Assembly (NCBI GenBank): GCA_003554375.1 | Contig: PWGF01000492.1 | Location: 1-15,021, forward strand | DNA from: Spirochaetaceae bacterium | Lineage (GTDB): Bacteria > Spirochaetota > Spirochaetia > DSM-27196 > SKKC01 | Direction: 5' to 3' | Length of the DNA: 15,021 nt | Made by a program: the position numbers and the translations under genes | Shown here: positions 7,089 through 14,012 of the stretch, in pieces | Layout: each line of letters starts with the position of its first letter | Position numbering within the stretch: position 1 is the first letter of the stretch | Notes under the pieces: model-generated | Told to the model about the DNA's origin: nothing | Database searches by the model: none | Seen by the model: only the letters and a program-made list of their open reading frames with translations

Positions 7089-7340
7089 CTATGCGCAACT
7101 CTTCCGACAGTCGGGGTCGCATGGAACGCCCATCGCAACCGGCATCGACGCATACGGAATCGGTACGCGCTCGTTCAGCTCTCGGGATAGCTCGCTCGCG
7201 GTCTCTTCAGTTACGGAGCTTCCAAAGATAGCGAACTCGAGCACGGATAGTCTATCCGCGATGGTGGCCTCTTCAAACAGGGCATACGCCTTCAGCAGGT
7301 TCTCGAACCGTTGGCGCCATCGCGCATCCTTCGGCTCCAA
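7089..7340 (-). pseudogene. Remnant of a HI0074/HI0073-type (HEPN/MNT-like) pair fused by deletion
   Basis: An 83-codon frame from TTG 7340. Residues 1-35 (RWRQRFENLLKAYALFEEA, then LSVLE) match the N-terminus of the HI0074 nucleotidyltransferase substrate-binding family, whose hallmark is W-x-QRF-x-N-x2-KA. Residues about 36-64 (FAIFGSSVTEETASELSREL, then NERVPIPY) look like the C-terminal half of a minimal nucleotidyltransferase partner (HI0073 type, the segment before PYxxDVV). The last part (ASMPVAMG onward) matches neither. About 100 residues of HI0074 and the catalytic GSxxxGxxxxxSDxD core of HI0073 are absent. The simplest reading is a collapsed toxin-antitoxin pair joined in frame by an internal deletion. 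It lies nine bases beyond the URO-D stop on the same strand. The similarity is by eye only. Confidence 0.45.
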
Positions 7341-7349
7341 CAGGCGTGA

Positions 7350-8435
7350 TTACTCTCGCCGACTTACGGTTCCGCCGGTGCTCTCGTTATGCTCGGCGAC
7401 CACCCGACACATCGCCTCTATGTTCTCCCAAGGGACCTCCGGCTCGAGCACGTGCGTCGGTGCGAGCACGAATCCGCCACCTCGGCCGAGCTCGGCGATC
7501 AAGCTACGACACACCGTCTCAACCTCATCGGGCGTTGCGAACGGCATCGTCGTCTGTGTTCCCACTCCACCCCGCAACGAGAGGCGGCCCCCGTATCGGC
7601 GCTTGATCTCATACGGGTCCATGCATTCGGGCTGGAGTGGGTTCAGCTCATCGACCCCGATCTCGACGAGGTCTTCGACGATTTCGGTAATGTCGCCGTC
7701 GGAATGATAGTCGATGATGATGCCGGCATCGGCCTCTCGAGCCGACTGGATCACCGAAGCGAGCCGAGGCTTGAGACACCGCCGCCACATGTCCGGACTT
7801 ATCATCATCCCACGTTGTGTAGCCACATCGTCGCCGAGGTGCAGGATGTCTGCCCCGGCCTCAACGTATCTCCGAGCACACGTACGGCGTATCGCGGTTA
7901 GACGGTCCATGTGATACTCGGCAAGCTCAGGCCGAATCATCAGATCGATCATGAACGTCTCCATTCCCCGCAGGTACCAGGCGATCTCGAATATCGTTAT
8001 ATTCATCTGTGCCACGGCGACAAGATCCGAGCTCTGTATCTGCTCGATCTCCCGAGCCGTTGCGTCCCAATCGAAGTGCTCGTCGGCATCCGGATAGGGG
8101 AAGGCCTCGAATTCGGCGAGCGAGGTAAACGAACCCATGGGAGGAAACATTTGCTCGAAATGCTCGAACCCACCCTTCTTGCGTCCAATACCCCACGCAT
8201 CGATCTCCGTCAGATCCTCAGGACGCGAGAAGTACTGCCCAAAGTCGATGTCTCTCCGCTCCGGCCCCGCGGAGACCCACCGCAGGGGCATACCGAAGTA
8301 TGTCCGGTAGTCCGACCGGCCGGTCCGCTCGAAGAACTCCTTCTTCAGCGAAGGGCAGAGGTCGAACTCAAACGGCACGTAGCCTTCGACCCGTCGCCGG
8401 ACCACATCGATCGTCCGTTCCCTCATCGAAAACAT
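7350..8435 (-). CDS. Uroporphyrinogen decarboxylase (URO-D) family protein, not HemE
   Basis: A 361-residue protein of the URO-D/MtaA superfamily. Visible family blocks are VEAGADILHLGDDVATQRG, the segment ending VIQSAREADAGIIIDYHSDG (His244), the segment VDELNPLQPECMDPYEIK, then LSLRGGVGTQTTMPF, and the C-terminal LAPTHVLEPEVPWENI. HemE's N-terminal arginine-rich substrate signature (WxMRQAGRY) is absent. The zinc-site HxC of corrinoid:thiol methyltransferases reads HSD here, so neither uroporphyrinogen decarboxylation nor MtaA-type methyl transfer is secure. It is best viewed as an uncharacterised URO-D-fold enzyme. Start is ATG at 8435 with AAGGAGG four bases upstream (8447-8441). A second ATG three codons in is further from it. 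There are no pathway neighbours to define a substrate. Confidence 0.85.
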   Translation of the reverse strand: MFSMRERTIDVVRRRVEGYVPFEFDLCPSLKKEFFERTGRSDYRTYFGMPLRWVSAGPERRDIDFGQYFSRPEDLTEIDAWGIGRKKGGFEHFEQMFPPMGSFTSLAEFEAFPYPDADEHFDWDATAREIEQIQSSDLVAVAQMNITIFEIAWYLRGMETFMIDLMIRPELAEYHMDRLTAIRRTCARRYVEAGADILHLGDDVATQRGMMISPDMWRRCLKPRLASVIQSAREADAGIIIDYHSDGDITEIVEDLVEIGVDELNPLQPECMDPYEIKRRYGGRLSLRGGVGTQTTMPFATPDEVETVCRSLIAELGRGGGFVLAPTHVLEPEVPWENIEAMCRVVAEHNESTGGTVSRRE

Positions 8436-8643
8436 GTGCCCTCCTTCCGCGTCCCCGGCGCAAGAATCTGCTTGGCGTCTTTCATCAAGGAAGTGATTCT
8501 AGGGGGAGTTCTCTGGAGTGGCAAGGTCGACGGCAGCGCAAGAGGCCTATAGGCAACGGTGAGACTGCCCGGATTCGAGGCGCTTGTTCCCGTATGTCGC
8601 GGCACATTCCTGCTCGGGGTCGCTAGAACACCCGGCAAAGTGC

Positions 8644-8978
8644 GAAAGGGGATTTTCTCCCTCCGCCTTACTCAGATCACGTATTACGCGCATTTAATCC
8701 TAGTGAAATGGTAATGAAATCCCGATGCCGTATGCTGGGAGATGTAGGCGACGGGCCGGATGCCCCGTCGCACTACACACAATGGAGAAGATCCTCGGAG
8801 CACAGTTCCGGCGACTCTATAGTGTTGCGGCAATAGCCGGGATCAACCAGCGTGGGAACCATTCCCACGGCGTAGTTGCGTATCATACGTATCCCCCAAC
8901 GCATGGCTGTGCTTGGAGCCAAACATCCCAACCAAGCAACCCCTCCTTACCCCCGGTTCCCCCCGCCGGGGGTTTTTT
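8644..8978 (+). ncRNA. Structured non-coding RNA, copy 1 (unrecognised family)
   Basis: This stretch is homologous to the reverse complement of 14280-13984. The best-conserved blocks are GCATTTAATCCTA-TGAAATGGT (8690-8712, one difference), CCCCCAACGCATGGCT (8893-8908), GCTTGGAGCCAA (8911-8922) and the terminator. Foldable elements: closing helix 8679-8684/8885-8890 continued by 8685-8689/8878-8882; P2 8698-8704/8734-8740; a long hairpin 8743-8755/8764-8777 with one bulge; a CCGGC-type hairpin 8808-8812/8836-8840; hairpin 8851-8858/8862-8869; and a 3' pseudoknot with stem 1 8904-8908/8917-8921 and stem 2 8911-8916/8932-8937. Helices are kept where bases differ from copy 2. It matches no riboswitch, tmRNA, 6S or RNase P pattern I know. 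The 5' end is uncertain because no clear promoter is seen. It ends 475 bases before the beta-helix gene. Confidence 0.72.
8950..8978 (+). terminator. Intrinsic terminator of structured RNA copy 1
   Basis: CCCCCGG (8950-8956) pairs with CCGGGGG (8966-8972) around a C-rich nine-base loop, followed by six Ts (8973-8978). This is a textbook Rho-independent terminator on the plus strand and fixes the 3' end of the RNA. Confidence 0.9.
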
Positions 8979-9452
8979 GTATCACGAAGTGCGCGAAATG
9001 CCACCAATGCCCCGCGCACGTCGTCAAAATCGGAGCGGCTGTGCCGGTCTTCGTACGGAGGCGACGACCCGTTGGATGGTGCAGTGGAAGACGAAAAGCT
9101 GGAGGTTGTCGATGGCACAAGTGAGGGGCGGAGGAGGCGCTGGGCCGGCACTTGGAGCACGGGGTTGCGGAGCGTGTGGACGACTTCCCCCTTTGCGCAC
9201 GTCCGAGACGAATACGAGTCGCGTATCCACATCTTCAACATGGCCCGGGATCGCAGCGGTATGCCGCACAGATCGGCCGAATCAGTATTGAGCAATGGAC
9301 GTCGGCCCGATCGCCCTCGTCCGCATGCCTTACACGGGTAGGCATTTCTCTTACCGAAGTGAGACAGCCGCCAATTGTCCTGCACCGGCGGCGTTCATAG
9401 ACTTCACCGTAGTATCGCGGCCGACCTCCGGAAGAGGTCAGGGAGGCATGTT
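8979..9452. other. 474-base gap before the beta-helix gene, no gene recognised
   Basis: The gap has several overlapping open frames on both strands, but none has a family match I recognise or a convincing ribosome binding site. Near 9320-9370 are short AGGCATTTCTCTTACC-like stretches of lower GC that may belong to the promoter of the lipoprotein gene, though no -35/-10 pair is convincing. It could hold a decayed gene. Confidence 0.4.
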
Positions 9453-11207
9453 ATGTTGCGTTCATTGCGAATTACCGTGGTTGTAGTAGCCACGTTTATC
9501 CTCGTCTTTGGCCTGTGGTCGTGTAACGGTGACTTGATGGGAGGCGATACCACGACCGACCATTCGAACGGGGAGGACGACGTTGATCCTGGGGATGATC
9601 CCGGCGAGGCGCCCGGGGACGATCCCGGTGAACTACCCGGTGAACTGATCGTTCCTACCGATTACGGCACTATCCAGGCGGCGATCAACGCTGCCGGCGA
9701 CGGCAGTGTCGTCATCGTGATGCCCGGAACGTACCAAGAGAACATCGATTTCACGGGCAAGGACATCACTGTAAGGAGCTCCGACCCAACGGACGAGGAA
9801 GTAGTAGAGACCACGATCATTGACGGAGGGGATTCCGGACCGGTCGTTACCTTCGCCGGTGGCGAAGGCGAGGACGCGGTTCTCCAGGGTTTTACGATTA
9901 CCAATGGGCAGGCCCTTACCAGCGCAAGGGCTGGAGGAATCCTCATCACCGGCGGGTCGTCCCCGCTGATAGAAGGCAACGTGGTTACCGGCAATGCATC
10001 GAGCCTGTCTGCCGCCGGAGGAGGGTTTACCATCTCTGACGGCTCCTCACCGGTGATAAAGGACAACGTGGTCACCGGCAACGTCACTGACAACATTTCG
10101 GAGCGTTACGGCGGAGGTCTTTTCATCTCCAACTCTTCACCGAGGATAGAAGGCAACCTGGTCACCTTGAACACAGCCTATAACGGCGGCGGAGCTGCCG
10201 TTACCGATGAGTCCACCGTCACCTTTGAGGGGAACACCTTTTCGCAGAACACTGCACGGCATGTAGCCGGTGCATGGCGTGTAGCCGGTCTCTACGTGAA
10301 CGGAGCATCATCGGTAAATCTCTCAGGCAACATATTCGAGAATCACAGCGGCGAGCCTGTTCGGATCGCAGATCAAGCAGTAGCAACTATCACAGGCAAC
10401 ACCATTACCGGCAATTCGGCGGCTTACCCGGTTCACCGAACCGGCGGAATCACGGTGATACACTCCTCCACCGCTACGATCAGCGACAACGAGATAACGG
10501 ACAACACTTCGGGTGGTGACTTTCGGGGAGCCGTTACCGTCAGCGACGACTCGTCCGCGGAGATCACGCGCAACACAATCACTGGTAATGTCGGTTCCGG
10601 CCGAGGGGCGATAGTAGTTTCGGCATCAGAGGCGACGATCACCGAGAATACCATCACCGGGAACAAGGCCGAGTACACCTCGGGGGCTTACTCGGACGGC
10701 GGGGGGATCACAATCTCCCACTACTCAACAGCGACAATCTCCGGAAATCTAATAGCCGATAATGTCGCCGAAGTCGAGCATACCGGAGGCGGAGGAGGTG
10801 GAATCCTGAGCTCGTATTCCACTGTTACCATCGAAGAGAACGAAATTCTCAACAACCGAGCCCACCGGAACGGTGGCGGAATACACATATACGGTGGTTC
10901 AGTCCAGGTCAAGAACAACACTATCTCCGGCAATAGGAGCGAAGGTTACTGGCAGGCTAGCGGCGGGGGAATCTACATTGTCTATGGTGAGGCCACCATC
11001 TATGGAAACACAATAGAAGACAATTCAGCTCAATGGCTTGGTGGCGGAATCTTGATCTGGGGCGGCTGGGCAACTGTGTACGGGTCTGACGGTACGGCGT
11101 GGGCGAACGATCATTGTCCTCCGGGCAATGAGACAGGCAACAGCTACTCCGGAAACGTCCACCACGATCCGGATACTCCGTACGGAATGGACGTCTATTT
11201 CCACTAA
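9453..11207 (+). CDS. Right-handed parallel beta-helix lipoprotein
   Basis: A 584-residue exported protein. A signal peptide (RITVVVVATFILVFGLWSC) ends in a relaxed lipobox with Cys24. An acidic low-complexity linker with repeated DPGDDPGE-like units follows (about 40-65). The entry motif TDYGTIQAAINAAGDG (69-84), then VIVMPGTYQENIDF, is the classic start of pectate-lyase-like/DUF1565 beta-helix domains. From about 135 to 560 there are many coils of the form S-x-x-T-I-x-G-N-x-I-T-x-N, with stacked Asn and Gly-rich turns, matching the right-handed beta-helix repeat. Such proteins are surface adhesins, polysaccharide-binding proteins or lyases; no catalytic site is evident, so binding is the safer guess. 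ATG 9453 is chosen for GGGAGG six bases upstream (9441-9446) and the signal peptide that follows. A strong hairpin ends the unit. Confidence 0.88.
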   Translation: MLRSLRITVVVVATFILVFGLWSCNGDLMGGDTTTDHSNGEDDVDPGDDPGEAPGDDPGELPGELIVPTDYGTIQAAINAAGDGSVVIVMPGTYQENIDFTGKDITVRSSDPTDEEVVETTIIDGGDSGPVVTFAGGEGEDAVLQGFTITNGQALTSARAGGILITGGSSPLIEGNVVTGNASSLSAAGGGFTISDGSSPVIKDNVVTGNVTDNISERYGGGLFISNSSPRIEGNLVTLNTAYNGGGAAVTDESTVTFEGNTFSQNTARHVAGAWRVAGLYVNGASSVNLSGNIFENHSGEPVRIADQAVATITGNTITGNSAAYPVHRTGGITVIHSSTATISDNEITDNTSGGDFRGAVTVSDDSSAEITRNTITGNVGSGRGAIVVSASEATITENTITGNKAEYTSGAYSDGGGITISHYSTATISGNLIADNVAEVEHTGGGGGGILSSYSTVTIEENEILNNRAHRNGGGIHIYGGSVQVKNNTISGNRSEGYWQASGGGIYIVYGEATIYGNTIEDNSAQWLGGGILIWGGWATVYGSDGTAWANDHCPPGNETGNSYSGNVHHDPDTPYGMDVYFH

Positions 11208-11226
11208 GGTGCAGTGTGTGAAAGAT

Positions 11227-11262
11227 TGTACGGCAGACCCGGCAGTGCAGGTCTGCCGTACA
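11227..11262. terminator. 13-bp perfect hairpin after the beta-helix gene
   Basis: Bases 11227-11239 and 11250-11262 are perfect inverted repeats (arm TGTACGGCAGACC) with a ten-base loop, 20 bases after the beta-helix stop. The convergent response-regulator gene ends at 11382. Neither side has a T-run, so it may be a bidirectional terminator needing a factor, or an mRNA 3' stabiliser. Confidence 0.6.
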
Positions 11263-11381
11263 TGGTTAGCGCGCTCGCTTCGACCGACCTCCGAGTCAAC
11301 GCAGTTCCGGTCCAGTACCACACCGGCTGCGCGCGACGGGCCCAAACCAGGCGTTACAAGGAAACGCAGCACCCCAGTCCT

Positions 11382-12065
11382 TCATCGGATAGCGACCCAC
11401 TCTTCCATCTCGATTAGCCCCGTCGTGGCGGCGTATCGAATCAGATCCACCGTGTCATGCAGATCAAGTTTGCGCATGATGCGAAGATGGTGAGTCTGAA
11501 CCGTCTTGTGGCTTATTCCCAGTTCGTAGGCGATCGATTTGTTGGTCATGCCGTTTGCCAGAAGGCGGAAGACTTCCCGCTCACGCACCGTCAATGCACC
11601 GTACCCGGTATCCGTATGCGGTAACGCCTCTTCGCAAATCATGGCAACCGTAGTCATGAGAACGCCTGCCAGTTCCGGATCGACGTAGCACTGACCTCGA
11701 AGCAGGGCCCGCATCGCCGCACGCAGCTGATCGCCGCCGGCGTTTCTGGACACAAGCCCTTGCGCACCGGCGGTAACCGCCGCGCGCATACGCTGAGATC
11801 CACATGGCTCGATCAAAACCACAATGTGGGCGTCTGCACACAGCTCCTTGACCTGCTCCAGCATTCGCAGCGCTTCGCTTTCGCTTGATCCAAGGTCGAC
11901 GATCACCACCTCCGGAGGGGGAGCCGAACAGAGCACCAGTACATCGGGTGCGTTTCTTGCCTCACCGACCTTTCGGACGCTCGGTTCACCGGCAAGGATC
12001 GCACGCACCCCCTCGAACAAGAACGGACAGTCGTGAATCATCACGACCCGTACAGCTTGCTCCAT
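11382..12065 (-). CDS. LuxR/NarL-type response regulator with degenerate receiver
   Basis: A 227-residue regulator. Residues 5-120 form a receiver domain and about 158-222 a LuxR helix-turn-helix (LTVREREVFRLLANG, then NKSIAYELGISHKTVQTHH). In the receiver the acidic pair is His11-Asp12 instead of Asp-Asp. Asp57 (VIVDLG) is kept as a possible phosphoacceptor. The conserved Thr/Ser region reads LIEPC, and the invariant Lys of the GYLLK block is Arg107 (GLVSR). Loss of these residues usually means phosphorylation-independent or atypical control. ATG 12065 is chosen because AGGAGG lies six bases upstream and the receiver's first strand starts there; the open frame extends to 12365 without support. 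No histidine kinase is in the window. The upstream neighbour is a membrane LuxR sensor on the same strand, 296 bases away. Confidence 0.85.
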   Translation of the reverse strand: MEQAVRVVMIHDCPFLFEGVRAILAGEPSVRKVGEARNAPDVLVLCSAPPPEVVIVDLGSSESEALRMLEQVKELCADAHIVVLIEPCGSQRMRAAVTAGAQGLVSRNAGGDQLRAAMRALLRGQCYVDPELAGVLMTTVAMICEEALPHTDTGYGALTVREREVFRLLANGMTNKSIAYELGISHKTVQTHHLRIMRKLDLHDTVDLIRYAATTGLIEMEEWVAIR

Positions 12066-12206
12066 CACGCACCTCCTGGTGCCGGAGCAGTCCGGTGCCC
12101 CGGCCGTCGCCGATTCTAAGGGAGCCCTCCCCCGCGCGCATCGTACCTGAGTCGTATTTTGCGTACGTTGCGGCCGCTCTTGGCGCGGAGCGTTCACACG
12201 GTGTTC

Positions 12207-12288
12207 TCGCTCCGGCCCCCGGGCCGGGGGGCGAGTTCGATCTCGTGCCGCCACCCCATCTTTTGGGCGGTCACTCCGGCCCCCGGGC
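12207..12288. repeat. 18-bp direct repeats upstream of the response regulator
   Basis: TCRCTCCGGCCCCCGGGC occurs at 12207-12224 and 12271-12288, differing at one base, with starts 64 bases apart. The first copy extends into an inverted repeat (CCGGCCC and GGGCCGG, 12212-12227). Their place in the 296-base gap before the regulator start suggests paired binding sites, perhaps for one of the two LuxR proteins. Confidence 0.45.
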
Positions 12289-12312
12289 AGGGCGGGCGCA
12301 GCAAGCGCATCC

Positions 12313-12330
12313 CCGGTGGCAAGCCACCGG
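12313..12330. terminator. Hairpin after the membrane LuxR sensor gene
   Basis: CCGGTGGC (12313-12320) and GCCACCGG (12323-12330) form an 8-bp inverted repeat, effectively seven pairs with a four-base loop, 32 bases beyond the sensor's stop on the minus strand. It lacks a U-tract and may only attenuate read-through into the response regulator. Confidence 0.35.
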
Positions 12331-12361
12331 CCAGGCAACTCAGACGGCTGCCGCCGGAGCT

Positions 12362-13678
12362 TCACTCCCGCGGAGGAGAGCGTCTACCGTCGCGGAACTC
12401 CCCTGGGATTCGGATAAGGTGGCGATCCGCGGAATGGCTGGAAATGAAGTGGTTGTCTTTGAGAAGGCCATAGAGCTGGATACGGTTTTCGACATCGAGC
12501 TTATTGAAGATATGGGTGATATGCGTCTTTACGGTCCGTTCCGAGATAAACAACTGCTCGGCGATCGCTGCGTTCGTGTGGCCGGCGAGGATCTTCTCGA
12601 TGATCTCCGCCTCGCGGGGAGTGATCCCCGCAATGAGCTCCGAGCGCTGCGTACCGAACGCCTGCAGACCGACGAAAACATACCCGATGTGGTCGCCCGC
12701 GCTGTCACGCAGCGCAGATGCCTTGATGTCGAGGAGCCCGTTCGATGCCCCGTTGTTCCGCGCGTCCAGAACAACCGATACCGATGGCGCCCCTGCCTCA
12801 CGGCGTACATCGATCATTTCGCACAGCCGTGTCCCGCCCTCGAACAGGTCGTCGAGCGCGACTCCCCGGAACGATTCACTCGGCGCCTCGAACAGGAGCG
12901 ACGCCTCCTCATTAACACAATGCACCGTGCGACGATTGTCGACGACCACCACAACGTAGCCGGGAAATGCGACCAAAGCGATCTCTTCCAGCCGCGGAGG
13001 GGCGGTGAGGAAGTGAAACCGATCGACGAGGTAGCCGAAACAGAGCAGCCAGAGCAGCTTGAACAACAGTACGCTTCCCTGGGAAGGTACTCGAAACAAT
13101 AGAGGGACGATAACCACCTCCGTGAAGGTGATTACCATCAGGATGACCACCGAAGCCCCGAGTACGCGAAATACGCGCCGTACTCGCACCGTTGCCGAGG
13201 CGGCCGCCCTCTTGAAATACACGACTGCCGACGTCACGTAACAGGCCAACCAAACCACCACCATGCTGAAGAACGCTGCTGAACCGTATTGGTGGTTCAA
13301 GTGCCACGTCCGGTCGATCAAGGCGAAGTCGCTTACATAGTCGTTGTGCAGCCAGAACAGCGCCGCCGAAACCACGCAGGGAAGGTAGATAAGATACACA
13401 AGCCCGTATCGACGTGGAGCTCTTTCCGTAACCGCGAGCGCGAAGTGCAGGAATGCGCCGAAATGGAGCAATTGAAACAAGCTTCCGATGAGAAACAGGG
13501 GTCGAAACGTATCCAGGTCGGAAGTCCAGAGGGCAAACACCGCAATGACGGACCAGATTCCCAGGAAAACCGACATCAACAGAAACGACTGCCGAACGCG
13601 AGACGCGATATCTCCACGTACCACCAGATACCCAAGCAGGAACGAAAGAAAGCCGGTTAACGCCGCAATACTCGCCAT
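12362..13678 (-). CDS. Seven-TM PAS-LuxR one-component membrane regulator
   Basis: A 438-residue protein. Seven hydrophobic segments fill about residues 1-220, like the N-terminal 7TM region of histidine kinases (PF16927 type). A PAS-like domain follows at about 235-345 (VVVVDNRRTVHCVNEEA, then the region ending in GYVFVGLQ). A LuxR/NarL helix-turn-helix lies at about 357-420 (ITPREAEIIEKILAG, then NAAIAEQLFISERTVKTHIT). No HisKA, HATPase or receiver domain is present: the sensor is joined straight to its DNA-binding domain, so it would regulate from the membrane. ATG 13678 is chosen because AAGGAG lies eight bases upstream and the first membrane segment begins there; the open frame extends to a TTG at 13759 with poor support. 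A promoter candidate lies about 100 bases upstream, beyond it the second structured RNA. Confidence 0.85.
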   Translation of the reverse strand: MASIAALTGFLSFLLGYLVVRGDIASRVRQSFLLMSVFLGIWSVIAVFALWTSDLDTFRPLFLIGSLFQLLHFGAFLHFALAVTERAPRRYGLVYLIYLPCVVSAALFWLHNDYVSDFALIDRTWHLNHQYGSAAFFSMVVVWLACYVTSAVVYFKRAAASATVRVRRVFRVLGASVVILMVITFTEVVIVPLLFRVPSQGSVLLFKLLWLLCFGYLVDRFHFLTAPPRLEEIALVAFPGYVVVVVDNRRTVHCVNEEASLLFEAPSESFRGVALDDLFEGGTRLCEMIDVRREAGAPSVSVVLDARNNGASNGLLDIKASALRDSAGDHIGYVFVGLQAFGTQRSELIAGITPREAEIIEKILAGHTNAAIAEQLFISERTVKTHITHIFNKLDVENRIQLYGLLKDNHFISSHSADRHLIRIPGEFRDGRRSPPRE

Positions 13679-13780
13679 CCCGGTGACTCCTTGTCTCGGC
13701 GACCAGTGTCTCAGCGACTCGTGTAGCAGACGCAAAGGGAACGGCGGATCAAGTCGCAATTAGTACCTTGTGTTCGCTAC

Positions 13781-13809
13781 ATTGTAACGTTCTTTCCCAT
13801 ACTATACAA
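13781..13809 (-). promoter_or_regulatory. Sigma70-type promoter for the membrane LuxR gene
   Basis: Minus strand: TTGTAT (13809-13804), exactly 17 bases, then TACAAT (13786-13781, five of six). Transcription would begin near 13774, about 96 bases before ATG 13678 and well after the RNA copy 2 terminator. The RNA and this gene are therefore probably separate transcripts. Confidence 0.45.
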
Positions 13810-13983
13810 CCAACTTCTTCCTGTCATGCCTCCTCTACGATATCCTTCAGGCAGGGACTTCCAAACCAAGACCGAAGGAGAAGTGGCCGTTGACTGTGGC
13901 ACGGCAATCATCCGGTTCTGACGCCACTCCCGTCCTTCACGCTTCGGAGCGCGCGGGAGAGTACGGTTACCGCACCAGACAAG

Positions 13984-14012
13984 AAAAAACCCCCGGCGGG
14001 GGGAGCCGGGGG
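13984..14012 (-). terminator. Intrinsic terminator of structured RNA copy 2
   Basis: On the minus strand CCCCCGG (14012-14006) pairs with CCGGGGG (13996-13990) around CTCCCCCCG, followed by six Ts (13989-13984). It differs from the copy 1 terminator by only one loop base. Confidence 0.9.

Noticed and set aside
8725..9291. 188-residue plus-strand frame across RNA copy 1 and its terminator
   Set aside because: It runs straight through a strong intrinsic terminator. Copy 2 is conserved in RNA pairing, but the matching frame is not preserved and short similar peptides appear in several frames. It is best explained as chance frames over a conserved RNA.
8986..9341. Possible decayed gene in the gap before the beta-helix gene
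   Set aside because: Fragments such as FAHVRDEYESRIHIFNM look protein-like, but I could not join them in one frame or tie them to a family, so no gene is called.
11885..13102. 405-residue plus-strand frame opposite the two regulators
   Set aside because: It spans two clear minus-strand genes and their gap, with no domain and no ribosome binding site.
13806..13856. 16-codon leader peptide ending just after the LuxR promoter (ATG after AGGAGGC on the minus strand)
   Set aside because: The ribosome binding site is only one base from the ATG, and the frame overlaps the -35/-10 region of a better supported promoter.
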